From positions 513,001 through 577,000 of the forward strand of contig JAAVLQ010000002.1 of NCBI GenBank assembly GCA_012103075.1: a stretch of DNA of 64,000 bases, in the 5' to 3' direction. The DNA is from Brucella cytisi. Lineage in GTDB: Bacteria > Pseudomonadota > Alphaproteobacteria > Rhizobiales > Rhizobiaceae. The stretch's first letter is position 1. Each line of letters begins with the position of its first letter. A program made the position numbers and the translations under genes. Under the pieces are notes generated by a model that had not been told where the DNA came from, made no database searches, and saw only the letters and a program-made list of their open reading frames with translations. Shown here piece by piece: positions 53,652 through 63,945 of this stretch.

Positions 53652-54887
53652 TTACTTCTTCAGGATTGCATCCGCCTTGGCGGCGGCGTCCTTCAGCACG
53701 GCATCAGGTTCGCCCTTGCCGAGATAGATGCTCTGCATGGCGTTGGACGTGATGTCGGCAATTTCTTCCCAGCCCGGAATGATCGGTGCAAAGCGGGCAT
53801 CCGGCAGAAGCGCGGTGAAGGCGGCAAGATCGGCATTATTGACGTAATAATCCATCTTCGCTTCTTCCTTGTTGACCGGAAGGAAACCTTCGCCCTGCGT
53901 GAACTTGGCGCGCCATTCGGTCTGGAACAGGAAGTCGAGCACCTTCCGTGCTTCCTCCTTGTTCTTGGAATTTTGGAACATGATGACGGAATCGGTCACG
54001 CCATAGGTGCCACGCGCGCCTGTCGGTCCGGCTGGAATGGCTGCAACGCCATATTTGAGGTTTGGCGCTTCTTCCTTGATTTGGTTGGAAAGGAAAGGCG
54101 CGGTAATCATCATGCCGACCTTGCCCTGCTTGAAGAGGTTCTGAACGTCTTCACGGGCATAGGAGGTGACGCCGGGCTGGGTCAGGCCATCATCGATCAG
54201 CGACTTGTAAAGTTTCGCGGCTTCAAGCGCGCCGGGTGTGCTGAGGCCCGACGTACCGTCCTTGTTGAGAATTTCTGTCCCATAGGACCACATGCCGTAA
54301 TAGTAATAAACGTCGGTCTCGATTTCCTTGCCCTGCAAGCCGAAACCGTGATTCTTCCCGCCGAGCGACTTGATCTTGGTGGCGGCGGCTTTCAATTCGT
54401 CCCGTGTTGCGGGCGGGTTTTCGACGCCTGCCTTGGCCAGCAGATCCTTGTTGTAATACATGGCGCGGGCTGAGGCTGCGATCGGCAGGCCGTAGGTCTT
54501 GCCTTCAAGAATGGATGGCGACAGGAAAGTTTCGATGAAACGGCCCTTGAACTCGTCGTTCATGTAACCGTCGAGCGGCTCGGCTATACCCTGTTGCACG
54601 AAATCGATCAACCAGCGTGTGCCGATGATCGAAAGGTCCGCATTGGTGCCTGCTGAAATGTCGGTGGTCAATTTCTGCAGAAGTACATCCCACGGAACGA
54701 CTTCGAAATTGAGTGTAATACCGGGATTGGCGGCTTCAAATGCCTTTTTGACCTCTTCGAAATAAAGGCCGGTCTTGGAGCTGTACTCTGCCACGGTCAT
54801 GCGCACTTCGCCAGCATTTGCGACCGACGACAGCGCCAGAATGCTCAATCCGGCCAGAAGGCCAGCCTTCCATTTATTGATAGACAT
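53652..54887 (-). CDS. ABC transporter binding protein, family 1
   Basis: 411 residues, intact. Signal peptide MSINKWKAGLLAGLSILALS to ANAG; EVRMTVAEYSSKTGLYFEEV, and TYGLPIAASARAMYYNKDLL as in sugar-type (MalE/UgpB) binding proteins. First gene of the minus arm. The ligand is not deducible. Confidence 0.88.
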   Translation of the reverse strand: MSINKWKAGLLAGLSILALSSVANAGEVRMTVAEYSSKTGLYFEEVKKAFEAANPGITLNFEVVPWDVLLQKLTTDISAGTNADLSIIGTRWLIDFVQQGIAEPLDGYMNDEFKGRFIETFLSPSILEGKTYGLPIAASARAMYYNKDLLAKAGVENPPATRDELKAAATKIKSLGGKNHGFGLQGKEIETDVYYYYGMWSYGTEILNKDGTSGLSTPGALEAAKLYKSLIDDGLTQPGVTSYAREDVQNLFKQGKVGMMITAPFLSNQIKEEAPNLKYGVAAIPAGPTGARGTYGVTDSVIMFQNSKNKEEARKVLDFLFQTEWRAKFTQGEGFLPVNKEEAKMDYYVNNADLAAFTALLPDARFAPIIPGWEEIADITSNAMQSIYLGKGEPDAVLKDAAAKADAILKK

Positions 54888-54935
54888 CTTCCCGTTCCCT
54901 TGTTTTGCCCCGCATTGGTGCGATGACGATCTATT

Positions 54936-55005
54936 TTTGTTATTTTCTTACATTATCGGCTTAATATGCACTTTCAAGCAAAAAGTTTTGTTGCAAACTT
55001 ACATT
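54936..55005. promoter_or_regulatory. Two direct repeats TTTGTT-N6-TTACATT in the divergent promoter
   Basis: Copies at 54936-54954 and 54987-55005, start-to-start distance 51 bp, about five helical turns. They sit in the AT-rich centre between the binding-protein gene and the SDR gene, and are candidate sites for the locus's RpiR-type regulator. Confidence 0.5.
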
Positions 55006-55067
55006 TTGACTTTTACGCTGGTGGGAATAAACAGGTGCAGAAAGCTGCCGCATAAAAGGGGAATAGC

Positions 55068-55847
55068 GTGGAGCAAGCAGGCGAATTTGCCGGAAAGTCG
55101 GTGCTGGTTACCGGAGCCGGTGGCGGTGTTGGAAGCGCGCTGGTCAAGCTGTTCTCTGAACGCGGTGCCCGCGTGATCGGTTGCGATACGACACTGGAGG
55201 CAATGACCGGCGATGATTTTCATGCGCGTCATGCCTTCGATCTGCTTGACCGCGACGGGCTGGAGCTGGCTGCAAAGCGGATAATAGCGGAATCGGGCTT
55301 GCCCGATATTGTCATCAACAATGCGGGCTGGACCCGTGCCGAGACTTTCGATGGGTTGGATCAGGGCAATATCGACGCTGAGATTGACCTCAACCTGACT
55401 GCGGTTGCCGGGTTTTCCAATGTCATGGCGCAGGCCATGGCAGCGCGCGGACACGGCGTTTTCGTCTTCATTTCCTCGGTCAACGGTCTCTTGCATTTCG
55501 GAAACCCGGCTTATGCAGCTGCCAAAGCCGGAATCAATGCCTTTGCGCGCGGTATTGCGGTTGAGTTCGGAAGGAAGGGCGTGCGTGCCAACGTCGTCTG
55601 TCCGGGGTCGATAAGAACACCCGCATGGGATCATCGTATCGCGCAGGATGCGAGCGTGTTGGACCGCTTGCAGCGCTTTTATCCGCTGGGGCGCATCGTT
55701 GATACCCGCGAGGTGGCAGAAACGGTGGCATTTCTGGCCTCTGACCGCGCATCGGGGATTACCGGCGCGGTCCTTCCGGTCGATGCCGGGCTGACTGCGG
55801 GCTGCCGCCCTTTCATCGAAGATATTCTCGGAGGAACTGACCGATGA
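55068..55847 (+). CDS. Short-chain dehydrogenase/reductase
   Basis: 259 residues, intact, GTG start. NAD(P) motif [25 protein letters not shown], catalytic Ser in FISSVNGL and YAAAK (Tyr-x-x-x-Lys), and [14 protein letters not shown]. First gene of the plus arm; overlaps the ATPase gene by ATGA. Substrate unknown. Confidence 0.88.
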   Translation: MEQAGEFAGKSVLVTGAGGGVGSALVKLFSERGARVIGCDTTLEAMTGDDFHARHAFDLLDRDGLELAAKRIIAESGLPDIVINNAGWTRAETFDGLDQGNIDAEIDLNLTAVAGFSNVMAQAMAARGHGVFVFISSVNGLLHFGNPAYAAAKAGINAFARGIAVEFGRKGVRANVVCPGSIRTPAWDHRIAQDASVLDRLQRFYPLGRIVDTREVAETVAFLASDRASGITGAVLPVDAGLTAGCRPFIEDILGGTDR

Positions 55848-56895
55848 AAGAGGTTTCTCTGCGCGGCATCACCAAGACTTTCGGACAATTAACGGTCCTC
55901 GACCATGTCGACCTCGATATTCAAAGTGGAGAGTTTCTCGTACTGGTTGGCCCTTCCGGCTGCGGAAAATCCACGCTTTTACGAATGGTGGCCGGGCTTG
56001 AACCCATTTCCGGCGGGGACCTTCTGATTGGTGGGGAACGGGCTAACGAGTTGCCACCGCAAAAGCGCAATATTGCGATGGTGTTTCAATCCTATGCGCT
56101 GTTTCCGCATATGACGGCGCGTGAAAACATCGGATTTGGTCCGCGCATTCGCGGCGAGAAGGCACAAGAAACGGCCGCGAAGGTGGACAGGGCGGCGTCC
56201 ATCCTCAATCTCCATTCCTATCTTGATCGCTACCCACGCCAGCTTTCAGGCGGGCAGCGCCAGCGCGTCGCCATGGGGCGCGCCATTGTTCGCGAACCGT
56301 CGGTATTTCTGTTTGATGAGCCGCTTTCCAATCTGGATGCGCAATTGCGCGTGCAGATGCGCACGGAAATCAAGGCGCTACATCAGCGGCTGAAGTCGAC
56401 GGTGATCTATGTCACCCATGACCAGATTGAGGCCATGACCATGGCCGACCGGATCGTGGTTATGAATCAGGGCAGGATTCAACAGATCGGTGCGCCGCTG
56501 GATCTTTACGATCGTCCTGCCAACAAGTTTGTCGCGAGCTTTATCGGTTCGCCGTCGATGAGTTTCATTCCGGGAACCGTTTCAGGCGGAGTATTCCGTA
56601 CCGGAGAGGGTGAGGAAATCGCTGTTGGCGGGGATCATCCGAAGCCCGGCAGGTGGAGGCAGGCATCCGGCCAGAAAATTTCATGGTCGCGCCGGATGGC
56701 AAGGGGCTGAAACTCACCGTCGAGGTGATCGAGCCGACTGGTCCGGAAACGCATATTTATGGCCGGATCGCAGGACAGCCTATACGAGCTGTGTTTCGCG
56801 AGCGCATACATCTTGCGCCCGGCGAGCAAGTGCCTGTAACTGCGAAGAGCGAACACATACATCTTTTCGACAAGGATAGCGGTCTCCCGCTTTGA
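55844..56895 (+). CDS. ABC transporter ATPase (MalK/UgpC-like), frame interrupted
   Basis: About 350 residues. Walker [17 protein letters not shown], signature [15 protein letters not shown], Walker [16 protein letters not shown]-loop VTHDQIEAM, then a C-terminal TOBE region [16 protein letters not shown] recovered after one missing C near 56652. The minus arm supplies the binding protein and permeases but no ATPase, so this gene completes the transporter. Confidence 0.87.
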
Positions 56896-56902
56896 ATTTC
56901 CG

Positions 56903-57783
56903 ATGAGCAAGGTTGCCGACATCATCACACGGCTGCATGTCGTGGCGCAGGACGGATCGAAATCCGACCGGAGGCTGGCTGCGCTCGTGCTGGCCGATCC
57001 CGATTATGCTTCCAAGGCGGCAATCTCGGAAATTGCGGCCAGAGCAGGTGTCAGCGAACCCACGGTGACACGTTTTTGCCGAGCACTTGGCTGTGACGGG
57101 GTTCGCGACTTCAAGTTCTTTCTGGCGCAGGCCTTGGCCATCGGCGGGCAGTATCTGACGGCTGAAATCCCCGCGCGGGATGTGCGTGAAAGCCGCATAG
57201 CGACGGCTGTAACCGATGCGGCAGTTGCCGCCATCCAGCGCGCCAGCGACGGGCTCGACATGGGCGTGTTGATGAAAGTGGCCGAACGGCTTGCCGCTGG
57301 TGGCCCTGTGCTATGTCTTGGGTCTGGCGGCATCTCGTCCATGCTTGCAACAGAAATGCAGAACCGCTTGTTCCGACTGGGTATTCCTGTCAGTGCGCAA
57401 GTGGATGGACAATTGCAACGGATGTATGCCGCCGTCACCACGCATGAAACAACGGTAATCGCTTTCTCCGTCTCCGGCTTTGCGCGTTCGGTGGTGGAGG
57501 CCGTGCTGGTTGCGCGGCAATATGGAGCGCAGACGGTAGCGATCACGCCTGCCGGTTCCGATCTCGCCAAGGCGGGGATGTGCTTATTCCGTATCAGGCC
57601 AATGAAGACGGCAATATCTACAAGCCGACATCGTCACGCTTCGCGCTGCTGGCCATTCTCGACATGATCGCCACGGCGACAGCAGAAGCGCGTGGCCCCA
57701 AGGTGCTGGAAAGCCTGCGCCGCATCAAGCATAGCCTCAATACGCTCACCATAGACGATCCGCGCTTGCCGCTGGGAGACTGA
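56903..57783 (+). CDS. RpiR-family transcriptional regulator, frame interrupted
   Basis: About 294 residues. HTH AAISEIAARAGVSEPTVTRF with CRALGCDGVRDFK, then a SIS (sugar isomerase) domain with VLCLGSGGISSMLATEMQNR and VIAFSVSGFARSVVEAVLVA. A missing G in the run near 57578 separates DLAKAG from DVLIPYQANEDGNIYKP. The SIS domain suggests a phosphosugar effector. Sits 7 bp after the ATPase. Confidence 0.85.
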
Positions 57784-57786
57784 TCC

Positions 57787-58851
57787 ATGACCAGACCGAA
57801 AACCGTTCACGAGGTGGATACACCTGCGATCCTCATCGATATTGATCGCGTGAAGGCGAATATCGCCAAGGCGCAGGCCCATGCGGATGCGGTGGGGGTT
57901 AAACTACGCCCGCATATCAAGACGCATAAGCTGCCGCTCTTCGCCAAAATGCAGGTGGAAGCGGGCGCGACCGGGATCACCTGCCAGAAGCTAGGCGAGG
58001 CAGAAGTCATGGCCGATGCTGGGCTGACGAACATTTTCCTGCCCTACAATATTCTCGGACAGGAAAAGCTTGATCGCCTTCATACGCTGCATCAACGCAT
58101 CACCCTGTCTGTAACGGTCGATAATCGAACCTCTCTTGCAGGGCTGGCGGCGCGTTTCACCGATGAAAAGCATCCGTTGAAAGTGCTTGTCGAATGCGAC
58201 ACGGGCATGGAGCGCTGTGGCGTGCAGACGCCAGCCGAAGCCCCGGAGCTGGCACGCATTATAGACCAGAGCGCAGGACTGCATTTTGGTGGTCTGATGA
58301 CCTATCCCGCAGCGGGCAAGCCGGACGAGGCTGAACAATGGCTTTATTCGGCACGTGAGTTGCTGGAGGCGAATAGCCTTCCCTGCGAGACGATTTCAAG
58401 CGGCGGCACGCCCGATATGTGGCGCAAACCCAGCGACAGCGTCGTCACCGAATATCGCCCCGGCACCTATATCTATTTCGACCGTTATCAGGTCGAAAAG
58501 GGCGCGGCGACGGTGGATGACTGCGCCTTGACGGTGCTTTCAACGGTCGTCAGCCATCCAACATCAGAACGAGCGATCATTGATGCCGGGTCCAAGGCAC
58601 TATCCAGCGATACGCTGGGACTGAGCGACTTTGGTGAAGTGATGGGCCGTCCCGATGCCCGTGTGATCGGCCTGAGTGAGGAGCACGGCAAGCTGGTTGG
58701 TGATGTCGCGGGCCTGAAGGTTGGTGAGCGGCTCCGGATTATTCCCGACCACGTCTGCGTCGTTTCCAATCTCTTTGATGAAGTTCATCTTGTTTCGGGC
58801 GAGGATGTCGTCGATATCCTGCCGGTCGCCGCACGTGGAAAATTAAGATAA
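57787..58851 (+). CDS. D-threonine aldolase / D-serine deaminase-like PLP enzyme
   Basis: 354 residues, intact. Alanine-racemase fold: DTPAILIDIDRVKANIAKAQ, RPHIKTHK with the PLP Lys, and LVECDTGMERCG. The C-terminal domain has IIDAGSKALSSDTLG and the metal site near IPDHVCVVSNLFDEV (His and Cys), as in DSD1/D-threonine aldolases. Acts on a hydroxy-amino acid, identity unknown. Confidence 0.84.
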   Translation: MTRPKTVHEVDTPAILIDIDRVKANIAKAQAHADAVGVKLRPHIKTHKLPLFAKMQVEAGATGITCQKLGEAEVMADAGLTNIFLPYNILGQEKLDRLHTLHQRITLSVTVDNRTSLAGLAARFTDEKHPLKVLVECDTGMERCGVQTPAEAPELARIIDQSAGLHFGGLMTYPAAGKPDEAEQWLYSARELLEANSLPCETISSGGTPDMWRKPSDSVVTEYRPGTYIYFDRYQVEKGAATVDDCALTVLSTVVSHPTSERAIIDAGSKALSSDTLGLSDFGEVMGRPDARVIGLSEEHGKLVGDVAGLKVGERLRIIPDHVCVVSNLFDEVHLVSGEDVVDILPVAARGKLR

Positions 58852-58864
58852 TCAGGAGGATAGC

Positions 58865-59337
58865 ATGAAGGGTGCGGCCAATCCGTTCGCTGGCGACAAG
58901 GATCTCGAGCAGATTTGGGAGATGCTTGTACGGCGCGATATCGAGGCCTTCGTATCGCAGGACTGGTCATTGGTGGCCGATGATTTCGATGAGGTGCGCT
59001 TCCTTGGCATTCATGCGCACAATGATCGCGATCCTGACAATTGGGACGCAGGTTTTCCGACGCTCGCAAGTTATCGCGATGAATGGCTGCGACAGGCAGC
59101 GGAGAGTGCAGCGGTGGAATATGCCGAATCTCTGGCGGACGGTATCTTTCGTGCGACCAACCTGAGTGTGATCGATATTACCGGCGACGTCGCTCTCGCA
59201 CGGAAAAATTCGATGGAACAATCGCCAGAAAGGACGGAACAATCGATCGCCTCAACTGGCAGACGCTTTATTTTTGTCGTCGCGACGGGGAACGTTGGAA
59301 GATCACCGGCTTTGTCGGATATATGGCTTATCGCTGA
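58865..59337 (+). CDS. NTF2-like (SnoaL/DUF4440-type) protein, frame interrupted
   Basis: About 157 residues, AGGAGG before the ATG. IWEMLVRRDIEAFVSQDWSL at the N-terminus and, after one break near 59210, LNWQTLYFCRRDGERWKITG at the C-terminus give the cone-shaped NTF2 pattern. Could be a small isomerase/lyase or a binding protein. Last gene of the plus arm. Confidence 0.65.
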
Positions 59338-59366
59338 AGAAACAGGCCTTTGAAACAGGATCTATT

Positions 59367-59394
59367 ACGGCGCGGATTGCTCAATCCGCGCCGT
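59367..59394 (+). terminator. Terminator of the plus arm
   Basis: ACGGCGCGGATTG / CAATCCGCGCCGT, 13 bp stem with 2-nt loop, followed by CTTTAT. Confidence 0.75.
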
Positions 59395-59893
59395 CTTTAT
59401 GTATAGACTAGATAATTCTCAGCGATAGTATAATCACACTATTTTTTTCTGTAATTATAGTCGTTTTATCCCGAATTATACTAATTCGGACGATGTCGCA
59501 GCTGATAGCATATTTGTCGCACGGTGTTCCGGTAATTGACTGGATCGGGACTACTATTGTCTTCAGGCCGGTCGATTGCCTCCTGCTTTAGGCAGTGTCG
59601 AACAGCCCTCGAAATGCGTCGTGCAACCCTTCAAAAAAAAATCATTCAAGGGGACGGTTGCTGGACGGATCATTCAGATGAATTCACGGCTGTGGGTGGA
59701 CATGTCGGGAAATGACCTATATAGAATCAAGCAATCTATCGATAATCATTCCATGCGGACCGTTTGCGGAACGCAGATCGCGTGTGGGCACTTTGCGCTG
59801 GAATGAAGTTCTATCAATGTTAAAAAGGAGATTAAGTCCGCCAGCACAGCGGGGTTAAACTTAATGCATGGTATTTTATACAAGGAAGAAAGT
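59395..59893. other. AT-rich intergenic region upstream of the betaine operon
   Basis: About 500 bp. A 76-codon frame at 59576-59806 looks like chance (no ribosome site, no family resemblance). The region holds AATTATACTAATTCGG-like AT stretches and presumably the promoter of the betaine operon; no defined operator seen. Confidence 0.4.
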
Positions 59894-61077
59894 ATGAAGT
59901 CGCCGGCTGAGACGAAAATAAGCTTGAAGAGCGTTTTTAAAAGTCTTCGGCGATGACCCGGAGCGTGCAATGCAAGAATTGCGCGCAGGTAAATCAAAAC
60001 CCAGATTCACAGCGAACTTGGCGCAACAATCGGCGTCGATGATGCGACCTTCGACATCTATGAAGGCGAAGTATTCGTTATTATGGGCCTCTCCGGCTCG
60101 GGCAAATCCACGCTTCTGCGTCTGCTCAATCGCTTGATCGAACCGACTGCCGGTTCCATCGAAGTGGACGGCCGCGATATCGTCAAAATGACGAAGCGCG
60201 AGCTGATCGATCTTCGTCGTCGCGACATGAGCATGGTGTTCCAGTCTTTTGCGCTCCTGCCCAATCGTTCGGTTCTGAACAATGCGTCGTTCGGTCTCGA
60301 AGTGGCCGGAATGGGTGAGGCGGAACGTCACCAGAAGGCACTGAAAGCACTCGCTGCGGTTGGTCTTGAACCATATGCCCACAGTATGCCGGATCAGCTT
60401 TCCGGCGGTATGAAGCAGCGTGTCGGACTGGCGCGCGCGCTGGCAAAGCGAGCCGACCATTCTTCTGATGGACGAGGCATTTTCTGCCCTTGATCCGCTG
60501 ATCCGCACCGAAATGCAGGACGAACTCAAGCGGCTGCAGGCTGAACATAGCCGGACGATCATTTTCGTGAGCCATGATCTGGACGAAGCCATGCGTATTG
60601 GTGACCGTATCTGCATCATGCAGCACGGCAAGGTCGTCCGTGGGAACGCCGAACGAAATCGTGTCCGCACCGGCCAACGATTATGTTCGTTCCTTCTTCC
60701 GCAATGTCGATGTGTCCCGTGTATTCAAAGCTGCCGATGTGGCTCGCGACGACGAACTGATCGTGTTTGAACCCGAACAGCTGGCGACGGCGCTCGAGCG
60801 TTTCGACGCGAGCGGCAAGACATTCGGCGTGTTGATCGATGCCGACCGCACATATCGCGGCATGGTCAGTCGTGATGCGCTGGCAAAGGGTGCTGTCGCG
60901 CAGGATGGCGAGAGACTGGATAGCGTCTCTGCTATCGAAGCCGAAGCGCCGCTTGCCGGATTGCTGACACAGGTGGCGGAAAGCCCTTGGCCGGTCCCGG
61001 TCACTGACCGCCAGAACCGTTATGTCGGTGCTATCAGCAAATCGGCCTTGCTTGAAACGCTTGGTCGCGCGGGCTGA
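59894..61077 (+). CDS. proV: Glycine betaine/proline betaine ABC ATPase, frame interrupted
   Basis: About 395 residues. Walker [20 protein letters not shown]-loop [12 protein letters not shown], signature [17 protein letters not shown], Walker [16 protein letters not shown]-loop [14 protein letters not shown], and two C-terminal CBS-like repeats ([33 protein letters not shown]), all features of ProV/OpuAA. Breaks near 59937 (extra A), 60000 (missing A), 60450 (missing A) and 60640. Start ATG 59894 behind AAGGAAGAA. Confidence 0.86.
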
Positions 61078-61158
61078 GACCTGCGCGCCAACGGCCTTTT
61101 GCCTGATGAAGGCAGAATTGGTCCAATCCAGAAGAAATACGGAAATGGACGGTAAAAC

Positions 61159-62063
61159 ATGGATTTGAATTTCAGTGTCGGCGGATGGGCGGATGTTGTG
61201 GTCAACTACATTCTCGACCACTTTACGCCTGCGCTCGATATGATCGCAGCCGCCATCGGTTTTGTGACTGACGGTATTCAAAACGCTCTTCTCGCAGTCC
61301 CGCCGATAGGTGGGGTTGCAATTTTACACTGCTCGCGCTGTGGCGTGTGGGGTGGAAGTTCGCGATATTCACGGCTCTCGCATTGGGTCTTATCATCCAC
61401 ATGGAATTGTGGACGGGCACTATGGAAAGCCTCTCTCTGGTGCTGGCATCGACGGTTATTGCTGTCGTGATCGGCATCCCGCTTGGCATCGCCATGGCGC
61501 GCAGCGATACAGTCGCCTCGATTGTGCGCCCGGTGCTCGACCTCATGCAGACGATGCCCGCTTTCGTCTATCTCATTCCGGCAGCAATGTTTTTTGGCCT
61601 CGGTGCCGTGCCCGGAACAATTGCGACGGTGATTTTCGCCATGCCGCCGGTTGTGCGTCTGACCAATCTTGGTATCCGGCAGGTACATGCCGAATTCGTT
61701 GAAGCCGGGCTGGCCTTCGGCTGCACATCACGGCAGCTTCTGTTCAAGGTGCAGCTTCCAAATGCCATGCCCTCGATCATGGCCGGCATCAACCAGACGA
61801 TCATGCTGTCGCTTTCAATGGTGGTCATCGCGTCGATGATCGGTGCGGGCGGCCTCGGCAATACAGTGTTGACCGGTATCCAGCGCCTCAATGTGGGCCT
61901 CGGCTTTGAAGGTGGCCTTGCAGTGGTCATTCTGGCGGTCATTCTCGACCGCATTACCCAGAGCTTCGGCAGGGGCGGAGCCGGATTTTTCAAAAGGCTC
62001 GCATCTTTAAGAAAGGCGGCGGACACTCAGTCCGCCTCGTCCTTTCGCAAGCAGGAAGCATGA
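61159..62063 (+). CDS. proW: Glycine betaine ABC permease, frame interrupted
   Basis: About 300 residues. [20 protein letters not shown] near the N-terminus, then [40 protein letters not shown] (ProW hallmark) and [20 protein letters not shown]. One break near 61322. Its stop lies 72 bp before the binding-protein start. Confidence 0.85.
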
Positions 62064-62134
62064 AGAAAGCCAAAATAACCAAGAATAACCCAATAATAAC
62101 AATGGGAACTGATACCAATCGAAAAGGAGAAGCT

Positions 62135-63001
62135 ATGTTAGGCAAACTAACCAAATTCGGTCTGGCGGCAGTTGTGGCGGGAACGATGACCATGGGCGCA
62201 GCTTTTGCGCAGGACGGCAAGTCGGTGAAGATCGGCTGGGCACCTTGGTCGGATGCTGAGTTCGTCACCAAACTTGCCAAGAAACTGATCGAAGACAATC
62301 TCGGCCAGAAGGTTGAGCTGGTTCAGACGGACGTGGCCCCACTTTATCAGGGCGTGAGCCGTGGCGATATCGATGCCATGATGATGGCATGGCTGCCGGA
62401 AACGCACGCCGATTACTATGCACGCGTGAAGGACAAGGTCGAAGACCTAGGCCCGCTCTATGAAGGTGCAAAGCTCGGTTGGATTGTTCCGGCTTACATC
62501 CCGGAAAGTGAGATCAGCTCCATTGAAGACCTGAAGAAGCCGGAAGTTCGCGAGAAGCTGAAGGGCGAAATTCAGGGCATCGATCCGGGAGCAGGCCTCA
62601 CTCGTCTATCGCAGGAAGCGATCAAGAAATACGGGCTGGACTACAAGCTCAATATTTCGAGTGAAGCAGCCATGCTGACGACAGTTGACCGCGCCACACG
62701 TTCCGACGGCTGGTTCGTGGCAACTTCATGGAGCCCGCACTGGATGTTCGGCAAGTACAAGCTGCGTTACATTGCCGATCCTGAAGGCGCACTGGGCGGT
62801 GCCGAACATATCGACGCCATTGCACGTAAGGGCTTCAAGGAAGACAATCCGAAAGTTGCTTCATTGCTGACCAAGATGAGCATTCCGATCAGCGAGCTCG
62901 AAGCTGCGATGTTCGATGCGCAGGAAACATCCTATGAGAAGGCCGTCGATAAATATATCGCGGACCATCCGGACCGTATCAAGGAATGGCTGGCTGAGTA
63001 A
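62135..63001 (+). CDS. proX: Glycine betaine/proline betaine binding protein
   Basis: 288 residues, intact from ATG 62135 (AAGGAGAAG site). Signal peptide MLGKLTKFGLAAVVAGTMTM to AFAQ. KIGWAPWSDAEFVTKL and the Trp-rich FVATSWSPHWMFGKY supply the aromatic residues that cage quaternary amines in OpuAC-type proteins. Ends the operon; choline-specific ChoX proteins start differently. Confidence 0.85.
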   Translation: MLGKLTKFGLAAVVAGTMTMGAAFAQDGKSVKIGWAPWSDAEFVTKLAKKLIEDNLGQKVELVQTDVAPLYQGVSRGDIDAMMMAWLPETHADYYARVKDKVEDLGPLYEGAKLGWIVPAYIPESEISSIEDLKKPEVREKLKGEIQGIDPGAGLTRLSQEAIKKYGLDYKLNISSEAAMLTTVDRATRSDGWFVATSWSPHWMFGKYKLRYIADPEGALGGAEHIDAIARKGFKEDNPKVASLLTKMSIPISELEAAMFDAQETSYEKAVDKYIADHPDRIKEWLAE

Positions 63002-63014
63002 TCAGCTCCGTAAG

Positions 63015-63040
63015 AAAGCCCCGGGAAACCGGGGCTTTTT
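63015..63040. terminator. Bidirectional terminator after the betaine operon
   Basis: AAAGCCCCGG GAAA CCGGGGCTTT followed by TT; serves the betaine operon and the convergent DMT gene. Confidence 0.88.
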
Positions 63041-63046
63041 CATATC

Positions 63047-63945
63047 TTATCCTCTTCGAGCGATCAAAATGCCCGATATCACGATGATGCCGCCGAGAGC
63101 CTGCAATATGCCAATGGGTTCTGACAGGATGGTCCGGGCAAGAAAACGCTGCGACAACCGGTTGCAGAAGCAGGGTGAGTGACGAGAAAGATGCCGGAAG
63201 ATAGGCGAGGGCATAAGCAATCATGCTCTGGCCTGCGGCATGAGTTACCCATGCGAGGCCTGCAAGAATAAGCCATCCATAGAGCGTGGCAGGCAGTATC
63301 TGACCCTCCATGAAATAGGAAACTGGCAGCGAAAAGACGGCTGCAATCGCGCTGCTCCACAGCATGATGCGCATGGTGGAAAAGCGGCTGCGCAAGCGGC
63401 CAACCGAAAGAATGTAACCGGCATAGAAAACTGCGGCGAGAAGCGCCATCGCATCGCCGGATGATTGGGACTGGAGAAGCTCGCCCGGTCCACCCTTTAG
63501 CACGACGACGCCAATGACCGCGACGGCAAGGCCGATCATGAAAGACGTGCTCACGCGCGATTTGAAAAGCAACCAAGCGCCCAATGTCACGAAAATCGGC
63601 GCCATATTGGCAAGCAGCGTGGCATTTGCAACGGATGTCATGTGCAGCGACAGGTGCCACGCGCCGAGGTCGAAAGCGATAAACAGGCCCGCAGGGCGAG
63701 GCGCAAACAGTCGGACAGCGTGAGCGGGGTAGTATCCTTTTGTCGCGCCGTTCGCGACCATCCATGAGCAGAAGCGGTAAAACTGCGAGTGCAAGACGCC
63801 AGAAGCCTGTTGCGAGCGGACCCACCTCGGAAAGTCGGACAAAGATCGGCGAGCTGCCAATAGCAATTCCGCCAACGATCAGAGCGGTCATCGCCAGACG
63901 TTGCGCATTGGTAGGAGCGGGGCTTGCGGCGGTGGTATGCGACAT
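63047..63945 (-). CDS. EamA/DMT-family exporter, frame interrupted
   Basis: About 298 residues and ten helices in two EamA repeats: VGGIAIGSSPIFVRLSEVGP, SVANATLLANMAPIFVTLGA, YALAYLPASFSSLTLLLQPV. Breaks near 63760-63700 (twice) and near 63145, after which the C-terminus reads GIIVISGILIARRG ending at TAA 63047. Substrate unknown; such proteins export metabolites. ATG 63945 starts it. Confidence 0.8.

Noticed and set aside
59576..59806. 76-codon gene in the gap before the betaine operon
   Set aside because: No ribosome site, no recognisable family and unusual composition; probably chance.
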